A DNA stretch of 64,000 bases, from assembly GCA_963082975.1 (NCBI GenBank), contig OY720347.1, forward strand, positions 32,443,398-32,507,397, given 5' to 3'. The notes below the pieces were generated by a model, which saw only the letters and a program-made list of their open reading frames with translations, was not told the origin of the DNA and did no database searches. The DNA is from Labia minor. Its lineage: Eukaryota; Arthropoda; Insecta; Dermaptera; Spongiphoridae. The position numbers and the translations under genes were made by a program. This document shows positions 33,379 through 45,660 of this stretch, in pieces. Numbering within the stretch: position 1 is the stretch's first letter; every line of letters begins with the position of its first letter.

Positions 33379-35094
33379 AAAAAATAACCTCCGACTTTTG
33401 TTTCTAGGTAAGCACAGCGCCCTTCACGTCAGTTGCCAAATGCGGTGAAGTTATTGTATTATACAATGGATTCTCTCAACCTTTATCTTGATTATCTTGA
33501 TCGGAAACTGTTACTTTTTATTTTAAATAGCTTCGGAATTTTGATTGCGCAGGCTTGGTGGACCTCATTCGCATAGAACTAAAGAGAACTTCACCATGAG
33601 TTTGGGAGTCAATCGTGTTGACCAAACAGCGTTTTGATGGTCTTTGTCTTTAATATTTAATATTTGTATAATTAATAAATAACTAGCCGTTACCGGCATC
33701 ATTGTTGCCATCGGCATAAAACTCCTCTTAGAATATAAAATTATTAACTTTATTCTTTAATTTTTTTATTTTTTTTTAAACTTAACAAAACAAAATTTTA
33801 AAAAAATGAAGTTAGTTACAAATTAATAATTCTGACAATTTGTAACTAACTTAATAATGTTACAGACATCACATACATACGACAGAAATTATATATTTTG
33901 ATAAATAAGAAAATCAATAAATATTCAGCAAAAAAGGTCCAATTTTCTTTAATATTTTTTTTTTTTTTTGGGATGAATATCAGATGCAACTGTAAATAAA
34001 TCTTCAGCTGACAGGCATTTGTTATAACGAGTAACAATAAATAAAAAGCTTTAAGCTATCTAGAAAGTTGGTAATCCAAAAAATAAATAATCCAAATACC
34101 AAAACATCTTGAATTGATTTTCTTATTCAATTAATTAAATGTGATTTGTAAAATTTTCTAATAATTTAAGATAATTTAATAAAACCAAACTAAAATAATT
34201 TCATTTTAAGAATTTTAGAAAAAAGTTTAGATGTTTTTTTTTAAATAAATTGAAACATAAAATTAAAATAGTAGTTTATGTGCGTATCACATTATTAATA
34301 ATATACCATATTATATTAGTTGATTATGAAAGATCTTATCGTTTAAATTAAAAAAAAAAAAAAATTATGTTTTATTTAATTTTTTAATGAATTCAAATAT
34401 CAAAAGACTTTATATTTTAAATGCATAGTTATATATATATTCCCCAACGTAAATGCCATTTTTTATATACCAAAATTTTCTTTAAATTAAATTACAAATT
34501 GGAAAATTTAAAAATCAAAAATAAGTTTATACAAACTAAATGAATATTATGAAAACTTTATTTATTTATTTATTTTTTTTTTTTTATTTTTATTTTAAAC
34601 TTCTCTAATTTATTATAAAAAAAAAATGAAAAAATTTAATATCTATTTATTTAATCTATTTATTATTTATTATATTTACACTTACTATAGTATTTCTCTA
34701 GAATTTATTTTAATTGATAGAATTTAGTTTTTTAAAATAAAATATCTTATATAATAAAACGCGATAAGCGATTATATATATTTATATTATTTTACTTTCT
34801 TTTTCTAATATCTCTTCTTTGTTTTCTCTTTACTTTTTTCTTTTTTCTTTTGATCTATTATCGTAAACTCTAAGAGTTCGCTATAAAAGTATCAAACCTG
34901 AGTACATATAAAGTTAAGTTATATAAAAAAAAGTAATATCATTAACGGTCCTTATAAGACTCCCTCATACCAGGTAACTAGCAAATTATTCAAACTTATC
35001 TTTAAAGAAAAAAAAAATTATTTCTATAATAACAGGTAATTATTATTTTAAAGCGAATCACACACTAACTATTCAATTTTGAAAAAAGGGGGAA
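33379..35094. other. mostly AT-rich DNA
   Basis: 33400-33650 is GC-richer (AGGTAAGCACAGCGCCCTTC, GGTGGACCTCATTCGC) without a frame. The rest is A/T-rich with no shared repeat. Nothing recognised. Confidence 0.5.
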
Positions 35095-35480
35095 CTAATC
35101 TAATTCCTCAATCACAACACGACATGGTGTCTTTATGCAGGTGGTGTTTGTTACTTTTGACCTCTGACCTCATTATCGAGGATTGCTATTTTAATGCGTG
35201 ATAGAAATCGAGAAAACCTATGCAAATTCACGTTTATTGAGTTCATAATTGCTTATCAAGTTTCAAATCGTATGACCTCTACATGACACGACAAAATGAA
35301 CTTTTTTCTACATATTAAAGATTAAATAAAAATTCAAAGAGTTGATTATAAGAATATTGTGCCTGTGATAACAAATGGAGGCACTTGATGTCAACGAGGA
35401 TTTGACTCGGAAAAAAAACATTCTTATACAATTGATAAATGAGGAATCATGAATCTTCACCATTTATTATTCATTGCATA
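35095..35480. promoter_or_regulatory. possible regulatory island with clustered factor motifs
   Basis: Within about 150 bp lie CAGGTG (E-box, 35139), TGACCTCTGACCT (35159-35171, reverse complement of a perfect AGGTCA-G-AGGTCA DR1 nuclear-receptor site) and ATGCAAAT (POU octamer, 35220-35227), in a stretch less AT-rich than its flanks and free of repeats seen elsewhere here. This composition fits an enhancer, but motif clustering alone is weak evidence. Confidence 0.3.
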
Positions 35481-36378
35481 ATGATGGATCCTGGTGGTAC
35501 CATATTATATATATATATATAAAAATACACCTTAACAAATTGTTATCTGTACTTAAAAGATTAAATAATCGTGAAATGGATACACAGAGAAAAGAAAAAT
35601 ATACACAAAGCTAAGAGTTGAGAGAGAATATTTTCTAATAAATCCTACTACTAGCATATTAAGTTTATTTTTTACAATAGACGAGAAAAAAAATTCAAAT
35701 TATTATTAATGAGTTTTAGAGATATTAACTTTTTAAAAAGGAAATTTTAATTCTATTCAATTTCATATCTCTGCAAAAAAATGACAAAGATATTTAATTA
35801 AAATATAGAATTACTTTATTAAATATTAATTATTTGATTAGAACAACAGGTATAATATTAATCAATCACATATTCAATAATATATACTAATTTATTTAAT
35901 TTTTTTATTAATAAATATTTCCTTTGTACTCGTCGAAGTTACTTTATATTTATATATCTAATATTTTATACCATTAATTGTAATCAATAATGAAATTAAA
36001 ATAAATAAATAAATAAATAATAATAATGTATTATATATTATATAAAATTTTGTGTTAATTTTATTGTAATTTTGTGTTGATAAAAGACTTTACATTATTC
36101 TATGTCATTATTAATACTATTCTATATTTTATAATATAAAATTATTTTTTTGTTTTTATGTAATTATATAAATGAAAATTTATATAGTCTAAAAAAATGT
36201 AAATTTTTATATTCTTTGGTATATGTGTGTTAAATTAGAATAAACGTGAATGTTATTAGCAAGTTTTTTTTAATTTCGTTGGTATATTTAAAAATTTGAA
36301 TATGGTCCCATAAAGATAGATATATGTGATAATACATGCACATCTCCATCTTCATTTCAAATTTAATATGACTTTTTT
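35481..36378. other. AT-rich DNA, nothing recognised
   Basis: Short (AT)n at 35507-35522 and (AATA)n near 36001-36025. No gene seen. Confidence 0.6.
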
Positions 36379-36968
36379 ACCGACCGACGATAGTAAGGGA
36401 GGTATTGTTTTCACACCAAATTTCACATGTGCACGAATGCATTTTCTTAACAGAAAAAAGAATTTTTAGCATGATGTCTGTCAGTCCGTCCGTCCGAATA
36501 GATGTGTACAGCCTGAACGGCTCAACGGATTTTGATGAAATTTGGTATATTTACTTAATGCATCAGTGGGATGAATTGATCAACTTTTGGTGCAAATCCG
36601 GAAACCGGAAGTGGTAGTATTAGCGATCGACGATAGGAAGGGAAGGGTTATTTTCGCACCAAATTTCACATAAGGAGATTTTTTATATATCACCACGAAT
36701 CATGCACTTTGTATTGGTTTTATTCTCGAGAAAAATCATTTTTATTAGTTTTTTTCTTAATTTAAAATTATATGACGTCATCCAGCCATTCATGACGTCA
36801 CAGCCTGGTCTTACATATATATTATAAATAAAATAAAATTAAAAATATTTATGTTATATCCATATCTGTTTTTTATTACATTAATAGATATATTAAAATT
36901 ATTTGAAATTGTTTCTTTAGCTGGAAATTAATTTATTTCGGTTCGGACCTGGCCAGAGGTCAACTTAT
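36379..36968 (+). mobile_element. HINE-like family B element, copy B8
   Basis: It starts ACCGACCGACGATAGTAAGG, with a deletion of the GGAGATTTTTACATATCTCC segment near the 5' end. It has GTCC repeats (36478-36496), the GATGAAATTTGGTA box and both CACACC/GCACCAAATTTCACAT blocks. The 3' inverted repeat is shortened to CGGTT, followed by the hairpin GACCTG-GCCA-GAGGTC (one mismatch) and AACTTATT. Confidence 0.8.
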
Positions 36969-39284
36969 TATTATTTAAAATCAATCAAATTTAATTTTTT
37001 TAAAATCCTCTATAGTCTAAAATTTTTAAAAAATTTACCTAGATTAGAAATTACATATATGTGGAGAGATAATATCATAAAACTTTAAAAACTATTTAGA
37101 TTCAATAATAATAATAATAATATAATAAGACAAATAATAAAATAAAATATTTGAACCAATATTTCTTTGTGTGAGGAGCCCTCTGCTACTAAATAAATAT
37201 ATCTAGAGAGTAAACAATAGAAAATAATATTTATCTCTTCATAATAAATAAGTTATAATATAAACAGCGATATATTCACAATATTATTTTAACTTTACTT
37301 ACGATTTACGATAGTTAGGAGTAGAATTAATTATAATTATTGATCAAATGATAAATTATTTTTTCCGCCAAAATATTGATTAAAATAAATAATGTTTTTT
37401 TATTTGGCAACCATTTTCTTGCATCTGCACAAAACCAATAATACATAGTATACAATTTTAAAAAAGTATTATCTAAGGAAGAATTAGAAAAAAGGGAGGG
37501 GGAAATTAATCAAGGTTAGAATAGGGCATATTACTCATTTTTATTCCAAATTACGGAATTTCTGCAAAAGTAGGTTCAACCAGGTTCTTTATTTCTACAG
37601 TTCATTAGGTTTAAGTCTTTTTAGACTTTTGTCTTTCACATCACAGATCGATACTAACCTATCTTAATAAATTATAAAAATTAATTTACTGTTAAAACAT
37701 GATGTCTAACACTATGTCGCTTTTGATAATTCTTGTTCGCAAAATTCACATTTCATTAATCCATCAATCCTTTATTCCTTACAATTCCTCCCTTTATCTT
37801 TTCAATTTGTTTTTTTTTTTAATTTATTTTTAATTTGAGGAATATTGACTACGAGCTCAAATTATTTAGCACCTATCAATTTTTATGTTAAATCTGGGTC
37901 TTTATTGGTCTGATATTCTAATTGTTTTCCCACATTATTAAACTTTCACTAATCTGACAGCAGTCATTCAAGATTAATGATCTGAAAAAAAAAAAATTAA
38001 AACAACAAATAATAATGTTAGAAATTTAAAATACTTTATGTACTTAAAAAAATAACAAGTTGTAATTATAAACATTGGATTTAATAGGAAAAGAAAGTCG
38101 TTTACAAATGATAACACAAAAAGGTTAAAAAGATTATAATATAATATTTAGGTTCTAATACATATATATTATATGCAAATTCAAATTGTAAATACAGGAA
38201 GGATATGAAAATTCAAATAAAATATAATTATGTAAAAGAATTAAAATACTTGGATTTGTTATTTGCATTAAGTTTTTGATCAATAAATTTATAATGTTAT
38301 TAATATATATATATATGTATTTTGTATTATATTTAAACTCATTGATATAATTATAAAATATTTTATTTATTTATTTGACAGTGCTGATTAAATGACCAAC
38401 TCTAAAGTGTATTTATCCTTTCAATATAATAAATAATCAATCATCATTAATATTTTTACATTTCATATTTTGTTAATAATATTGAACAATTTAAATAATA
38501 TCAACTGAAATGAAAAGAAAAATTTAAATTGATTTTCTCATTTCAACACAAAATATGTAGAAAAAATGTAGAAATAAAAATATTTTATAAATTTTTTTTA
38601 TACATATAATATATTTTCTTATTCATGATAAAATTTAAAATTTACATGTTTATTAAAATGATTGAGGAGATACTTGAGAATTCAATATTGACAAGCAATA
38701 CTCTATATGCCCACCATTTATCTAATGTTATCCGTGAGTTTATGATAGCATGATTGATTATCTCTTCACTTTGAAATACAAAAAAAAAAAAAAAAAAATC
38801 ATATGAAAAAAATGTTTGTATCGAAAATTATGTTTCCAATCGGCATGATGTTTATAAATGAGAAAGGATTTTCAAAAACAATTAGAAAATTGAATTTTTA
38901 TAAAATCTATTCGGTATTTTTATTTTTATGTTCACTCTTTGTAATATTTTAGATAATTATATGGCTTATATACGATATCGAATAATATATTTTTTTTTAT
39001 TCTTTTTCCTAATGCCTTTTTATTACAGGGTAAATGTGGATCATGTCTTCGATCAGTAAATAAGTATATATATATATATACTCTAATAATAACTTTTTAT
39101 GAATTAGACAAATTTATTCACATTAATCTTATACTACAATTGGCTATATTAACATTTATTATCATATCTCCAAATTATTGATCAAGTTAAATTTCTATTA
39201 AATTAAATTTAATTTGTACCGTTAAAAAAAATGTATTATGAATATACGGACAGCCAGCAGGATATGTGAACGTTTACAAATGAA
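36969..39284. other. AT-rich DNA, nothing recognised
   Basis: The longest stretch without a recognisable repeat or gene. 37530-37950 is slightly less AT-rich. Poly(A) runs at about 38781-38798 and (AT)n at 39066-39080. Frames are short and low-complexity. Confidence 0.6.
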
Positions 39285-39350
39285 ACTCTCTAAATTCTTT
39301 TTCAGTCAATGTCTCGACGTTTCGGTCCCGTGTTAGTACGTACTTCAAAT
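39285..39350. repeat. possible Penelope/LINE-type end motif
   Basis: TCTCGACGTTTCGGTCCCG then GTTAGTACGTACTTC resembles a word recurrent beside retroelement ends in animal genomes. A related word occurs at 20676-20715 and a weak one near 54120. The assignment is from memory only. Confidence 0.25.
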
Positions 39351-39622
39351 AACAAAATCAAAGTTCAGAAAATGTTGTTGATATTGAACCAAAACGACGA
39401 CACATTGATTTAAAAAGAATTTTTAGGGTTTCATTTGTTTTCTTGCTGGCTACTTGATCACTTATAATTAATTATTGATTTATAGCTATTAATTTATTAT
39501 TAATTAAAATATAGTACGATTTATAGAAATCTTATCTATCATCTAACATTAAATTACATCCAATTCATATTTATTGATATTATTTATTTATTTTGGATTT
39601 AAATCATTTAATTAAATATGTA
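39351..39622. other. AT-rich DNA, nothing recognised
   Basis: No feature seen. Confidence 0.5.
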
Positions 39623-39760
39623 TAGTAGAACTTTGATTATACTAACTAATATTGGAGAGGGTGTTTGAAAAACATGGATAATTGACTCATTGTTTACATG
39701 AATTTATATGATTTGTTTCATTCTGGTTGAATGATATCCCGAATAATCGAGGTTTTACTG
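39623..39760. mobile_element. pogo/Tigger-type MITE, ~138 bp
   Basis: The left end TAGTAGAACTTTGATTATAC and right end GAATAATCGAGGTTTTACTG form imperfect inverted repeats of the same CAGTARAACCTCGATTAT type as the element at 20796-21301, with TA on both sides. No coding sequence; a deletion derivative. Confidence 0.75.
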
Positions 39761-39762
39761 TA

Positions 39763-40131
39763 TCTAATATTATATTTCCCTTTTATTAATCTTTTATATA
39801 CGATATATTCAATTTTATATTTATTTATTTATTTATTTGTGAATTGAATGCCAGGAGTTATGTAATTAAAAAAAAACAAACGATTATTGATTAATATTCT
39901 ATTAAGATTTTAAATTAGTATCTTCTTTACATTAAAATATTCTTTGATATAAAATTAATTCATTTTTATTTTTTGGACTCATATATCAATGTATTTATAA
40001 AGTAAAATAAAATAATTTTAATTAAAAAAAAATGTTTTTATTATAGAATCTTTCTTTAAAATGAATTGAGATATATTAATAATTTATCACAAAATTCAAA
40101 ATCAATTTTATTATTTTAATATATATATAAG
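39763..40131. other. AT-rich DNA, nothing recognised
   Basis: No feature seen. Confidence 0.5.
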
Positions 40132-40341
40132 TATATATAAATTTTATAAAAAATTTAAATTTTCAAATTTCAATAAAATTATAAGTTTGAAAGGTATCTG
40201 GATCTAAAAAAAATGTCATTTTAGATTATAGCCTAAGTGTGTCTGTGTAAATACTATAAATATTTCAAAAGTAAAATCAAAGCATAATAAATAATTAAGT
40301 ATTCAAAGTGATTGGAAAGTTTACATACTATAGTATAAATA
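40132..40341. repeat. left copy of ~210-bp direct repeat around C4
   Basis: It runs from TATATATAAATTTTATAAAA to CATACTATAGTATAAATA. It is repeated at 40530-40736 with about six small differences. The two copies exactly flank the tail-only element C4, so they are best read as a very long target-site duplication. Confidence 0.8.
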
Positions 40342-40525
40342 AATTAAAATATATTTTAAATTAGAACACAAAAAGAAATGAATGTTTTATGTAATATACT
40401 GATTGAAACAAAATGGATGAAAACCTTTTACTACTCTTAACCAAATACTATGTACCAATCGGGGGTATAGGGGGCGGAGCCCCCGTCTAGGTGTGGAGAG
40501 CGCCGAAGGCGCTTGGAGCAGCTAG
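40342..40525 (+). mobile_element. composite/RTE tail-only element, copy C4
   Basis: It contains only the non-coding 3' region shared with C1-C3 and C5: AATTAAAATATATTTTAAAT, ATTGAAACAAAATGGATGAA, hairpin GGGGGCGGAGCCCCC, hairpin GAGCGCCGAAGGCGCT, end CAGCTAG. The truncated 5' side and the ~210-bp flanking duplication look like target-primed reverse transcription of a non-LTR element. They are not expected of a Helitron, which makes no duplication. Confidence 0.75.
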
Positions 40526-40529
40526 TATT

Positions 40530-40736
40530 TATATATAAATTTTATAAAAAATTTAAATTTTCAAATTTCAATAAAATTATAAGTTTGAAAGGTATCTGGA
40601 TCTAAAAAAATGTCATTTTAGATTATGGCCTAAGTGTCTGTGAAAATACTATAAATATTTCAAAAGTAAAATGAAAGCATAATAAATAATTAAGTATTCA
40701 AAGTGATTGGAAAGTTTACATACTATAGTATAAATA
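40530..40736. repeat. right copy of ~210-bp direct repeat around C4
   Basis: Partner of 40132-40341, offset by about 398 bp. Small substitutions and a 2-bp loss (TAAGTGTGTCTGT versus TAAGTGTCTGT) show that some time has passed since insertion. Confidence 0.8.
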
Positions 40737-43700
40737 TCAGATAAATTATAATGAATTAAAATTTTATAGATTTTTTTTTTCTAAACCCTGATAAAATTTA
40801 TACTTCAATTTCAATCTTGTATAGTACATAATAAATATTATATCATTAATAATTTCTATTGTTAAACAAATAAATAAATAAATCATTTATTATTATTATT
40901 AATTCATTAATAATGTGAAGATAGAATTTTGATCTGATTTTCACATCATGGAAATATATAAATAAATCCACATTATAACGTTCATTGCACATGAATAGTG
41001 ATTATGTAGGGTTTATTTTTTCCCAGATTGGATAAAAAATAAATTATCCTCTGAAATTACATCATAAGTACCTACTTTAGCAAGGTATATATCGTTTTTA
41101 AAAAAAAATTCGTAACATATGGTGTTAGATAGTTCATCGGTTTTAAATAAAAGTATCCTTCCGTAATTAAGTAATATCCTAATAACATATGATCAAAGAG
41201 AGTATTAATTTCATCAATATAGATAGATGCGTATTAAATCCAATGATTCAGTCATCGAACTTAACTAAGCTTAGAAGGAATTTGGAAAGGGAAACCAAAT
41301 CGAGAAAATACAAGAGTTTGCAGATTTTTTCTTATATTGAAAGCTTAAGTTCTTTATTTGTTATTTTATAACTTAAACTTTAAAAGGGTGGAATAGCTTC
41401 AGGTTTTATTAACAAAACAAAATTCCTTAAGAAAAGAAGAAAAAAGTAATCCATACATTAAATCATTGATTATATTTATGTGTATCTAACTACACTAAAG
41501 GAAGTCTTAACATTTTGTATAAGGTCTCTGATGTTAAGCTTATGTAGTTGACCTTTTGGTAGATGGACCCCTGGGAATACACACACTCTTGTCACTCGGC
41601 CTTTATAATTCAAGTCGTTTGGAGTTTCCAATTGGCAACATCACACAAATATTTACAGGTATTCCATCGAGTACAATTTCATATATTTATTATTTTATTA
41701 ATATAATTATTTAATATATCGACAAGTTTAGAATCATTCATTTAAATTTAAATTAATTTATTTAGTAAATCTATTATTATTATTATTAATAATAATAATC
41801 AAATCTCAAACTCCCAAACAATTTAGTATTTTTTTATCTTGATATTTTTATACGATTTGAAGATACGTATTATATTATAGAAATGATGAATATTTTAATG
41901 AGCTCCTTTCTAGTGCTTTATAAAAGCGGATTACTTTTATCGTAGCCAACTTATTTAGATTAAATACGTAGGCTATACAGAAGGTATTCTGTCGCACTTT
42001 TTATATTTAGAATACTTCACCTGCTTACCTCTTTAGTAACCAAATATCACCAAAATTATATAAGGATTTATCGAAGGTTATTGTATATATATAATAATTT
42101 TTTATTTTTAATAATAATAAAAAAACTCATCTCATTAGAAGATTTTCAAAGTAACATTTGAGTTTGTTTTTATTTTTAATTAGGTTATTAAAATGATCCT
42201 CCAAAACGATTTCATAAAATGAAGTCTATATAATTGGCTAAATAAGTCAAATATTATCATTGAGTTAAATATTTATAATAAGAAAATAATAATAATAATT
42301 GATTTAATCGTCGTCCCATGATAAATTTTCATTTAAAGGCTTCGTGGGGAGAATTTTTCTTCCGTTGGATTCCAATTACCTCAGTATTCATCGATAATAG
42401 AATTTATTTTCGTTCGATGAAAGAACGTTGCTCAAAAAAAAAAACGAAAAAAAAACTTTTCAAGAAGTACAAATCTCTGCACTCCAAGCTCCATTTACTC
42501 TTTCGTTAAATTTCTTTAGAAGAAAATTCATTTAAATTTTATTAAAACTTTTTTGGTTCGATTTAATAAAATTGTTGTTTTTATAAATTATTTATTAATA
42601 ATATTATATTTTTTTAATATGTAATTATTCAAATACTCTATGGAGATTAAATTGATATAAAAACTACTAAATGAAACAATAATTTTATCAAAATTTTATA
42701 ATTAACGTACAATTTTGTAGTTTTCATAATTTCGTACATAGAAAATTGGTAATATTATTGCATCTTCTAAGAATTTATATCAAAAGGTACAAATAGTTTG
42801 TTTTATTTTTATCTTTCATTTAATCCATTCAAATAAATACATTATAATTATTATTATAACGTTTATTATGGTTCAGTTGACCGGTTTTAATAGATTACTT
42901 ACAAAAAAAATTAACTATTTTATTTTTCTATTCATGAACCTAAGAATGAAAAAAGTCTATCAATCTTTTGTCATTTTAGTATTTTTTTATTGTTCTTATA
43001 GCCAGCCAGCCAGCTCTTTCCATTATGTTTATCCAATTCATTTGATCATATAATTGGAGATCTTCCTCATCCTCTGTATTTGCCTAATGTCCTCCGCTCA
43101 GTGATAATTTTAGATCATCTATTATTGTTTAATCTCGCCTCGTCGTTTCTATTTTCTTTGATAATTTGTCCGGGATTGGCCATGTTTGTGTTCCCAGTAA
43201 TTGGAATTCCACATTTTTGAAAAGTTTATTTATTCCAAGACCTATTCGTTTATTCAAGGTATATTGTATCTCTCTATTTTACATGTGCTAGTAATATTAA
43301 TATTGTATATTATTGTTTCCTTCCCAATTGATGTGAATATATTTTTTTTCTATTCATTTATAATCCTATTCGTTTACTTATTTGGTTTAATTTATTTAAA
43401 AGTTATATCATCACCAACCCAATTTATTATTTCACTTAAAATAGATAAAAAATTAATTATTATAATATAATGACAAAATATATTACTTGTTTAACTTTGC
43501 TCTATAATTAATATCTTTAATTATTCATATTAATTAATAATACTTATTAATAGGGGAGATTGTGTCTAGTTCGTACACCGCTTTCTATTTCCTCCCTCAT
43601 GGATGTAGAATGCTGTGAAAGGGGAAGGTATTTAAAGGAAGGGTTAGGATTGTTGTGATAAATCTAATTGAGGTCCTGTTGATGACAGTTTTGAAAAGAG

Positions 43701-43928
43701 TGGTCACATGCATATATCATAATCTTGAGTTTTTGATGTTAGGGTTTGTTAATTCATTTGGATTGGAAAATTCTTGTGGGTTCTGTTGCCAAAGCTCTGC
43801 ATTTATAAATTACGATTAATGGATAGAACTCCTTAAAAAAATACTCCAACGCATTACAATTTGATCCAGGAAAATCGTTGGACATTCCAATGATTGTGAG
43901 CACACAGTTTAATTTTAACCTATAAATA
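40737..43928. other. mostly AT-rich DNA, no gene recognised
   Basis: GC-richer patches lie near 41530-41640 (GGTAGATGGACCCCTGGG, ACACTCTTGTCACTCGGCC) and 43000-43200 (tandem CAGC in CCAGCCAGCCAGC, CTAATGTCCTCCGCTCAG, GTCCGGGATTGGCC). The 89-residue frame at 43201-43470 is hydrophobic and I/F/L-rich, which AT bias alone can produce; no family motif seen. 43550-43920 is moderately GC-rich and unassigned. Confidence 0.45.
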
Positions 43929-44547
43929 CGAGGGTCATTCAATATATAAGTAAAGAGACAAATGCTATAATATTAAAACTATTCAATGAATGTATAGAAT
44001 CTTTTCAGGGGTGTTACAAGTGGATCAATCGGTTTAAAAGTGTAAGTGATGAACCCCGATGTGGATGTCCAGTGGAAGATCAGCGGACTATCAATATTAG
44101 CAATACTACTCTGAGATGTTAGAAGACAGGGTTAGACCAACTATCTGGAGCAAACGCCTTGGACACTTGTAAAAAGGAGACATTATTCAGCAGGATAACG
44201 CCCGTTCTCATAAAACTTAGCTGACACGTGAAAAGCTTAGACAATTGAGTTGGGAGGTCTTACCTTATCCTGCCTACAGTCCCGACCTCGCCTAATCTGA
44301 TCTTTACCTGTTTGGACCCTCAAAGACGCCCTACGTGGAAAAAGATTTGTTAAGGAAGCGGTGCATAAGTGGCTTCGGAGTAAATCGAAAGAATTCTTCA
44401 CCAAGGGAATTAGGAAGTTGCACGAAAGGTGGAACATGTGTATCGCTGTGGGAGGGGGGGGGGAGTTTGTTGAAGAATAGCCAGAATTTTATAAGAACGA
44501 ATAAACTGTTTTTGAGCTATAGCTCTTTCCTTATTGAATGACTTTCC
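43929..44547 (+). mobile_element. mariner-family element, internally deleted and dead
   Basis: The left end CGAGGGTCATTCAATATATA and right end (reverse complement) GGAAAGTCATTCAATAAGGA form terminal inverted repeats continuing into AAAGAG, with TA on each side. Coding remains, plus strand: CYKWINRFKS then SDEPRCGCP (N-terminal domain junction), a gap, then QQDNARSH-, REKLRQL-W-VLP-PAYSPDLA- and RKLHERW-like pieces in shifting frames. The first catalytic aspartate region is deleted and several stops are present. Confidence 0.85.
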
Positions 44548-45589
44548 TACAGTTTGCATTATAAAAAAATTCGTATTCTCATTTTCAAATTCTCCAAGAA
44601 CTATTTTTTTCAAATAAAAGTTAATATTTAGAATGTTAAATTCATTTAGAATAATTGAATTTCATATAAGATTTTGGAGTTTGTATTTTTTTCATTTTCT
44701 CCGATTTATAAAATATCGTATAAAAAATAATATTTTAATATTTAACTAAAGGAAAAAAATAGTTAAACTTTAATAAACTTGAGAGATAATTCGTAGATAA
44801 AACAAAGGTAATATTCCAACATTGCTACATTTATATTATCATAAAATTGTTGGTTACTAGAGCTCTCTATAAACAGGAGAACTTCTCTAAGAAAATACTA
44901 AAGATACCTAAAAACCTCATCATCATCAATTTAACTATATATTTTTTAAATTACATTTTTTATAGATTTCTTTTTATTACTTTTTTGAAAATAAATTTTG
45001 ATATAAATTATCTTTATTGTTTTCTTCCTTTATCACTTATTTAATTAAGTAACCAAGAAAGTTACAGAACAAAAATAAAATGACCAAAATTATGATTGAA
45101 TTGATCTTAAACTTTCAAATGCATGGATTAGAAATTTGCAATCTTATAAATAAATATTTTAATTAATTTTGATTAGCAGGATAATGCCTTCTCCAGAAAT
45201 AAGTAGTCTATATCCCTAAATATTTTATTAATATAAATATTAGAAATAAACACTTTTTAATAAAAATACTATCAATGGAATGATACACTTTCCCTGGACT
45301 TTAAATGCAGGCGTATAATATCCCTCAGCTTAGATAAAGTAGTGAGAGATACTTAACCACCGTTATACAGCAATTCAGAATCCTCGTTTTCCAACATAAG
45401 AACTTGACAATAATCACAATCAACATCGATAAATCTAATATACCCTAATTTGCCAGATTCATTGTGCACATTTATCTTACCACAGTTCCAAGGGGGCATC
45501 TTTTACTATGAATAGGCCTGAGATATAATATTGAATGGATATAAGTCCGGCACTACCCTGCTGAATAATATCATAACAATAGGGTGTCC
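44548..45589. other. AT-rich DNA, nothing recognised
   Basis: 45290-45590 is less AT-rich but carries no frame I can assign. Confidence 0.5.
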
Positions 45590-45660
45590 ATGAGGATTTC
45601 CACACGTTATTAAAAAAAATGAATTTCAGTGACGAACCCAAATTCACAATTGGCTAAATT
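45590..45660 (+). pseudogene. weak DDE-transposase-like remnant
   Basis: Plus-strand reading GVHEDFHTLLKKMNFSDEPK resembles the region before FSDEATF in mariner-type transposases of the SPDLTPCDFFLWG group. It is short and isolated; chance similarity is possible. Confidence 0.3.

Noticed and set aside
40342..40525. C4 as a typical Helitron copy
   Set aside because: The exact ~210-bp flanking direct repeats are not produced by Helitron insertion; kept as an unresolved tail-only element.
43201..43470. 89-residue hydrophobic membrane protein
   Set aside because: Isoleucine, phenylalanine and leucine richness is expected from AT-rich DNA; no promoter, start context or motif.
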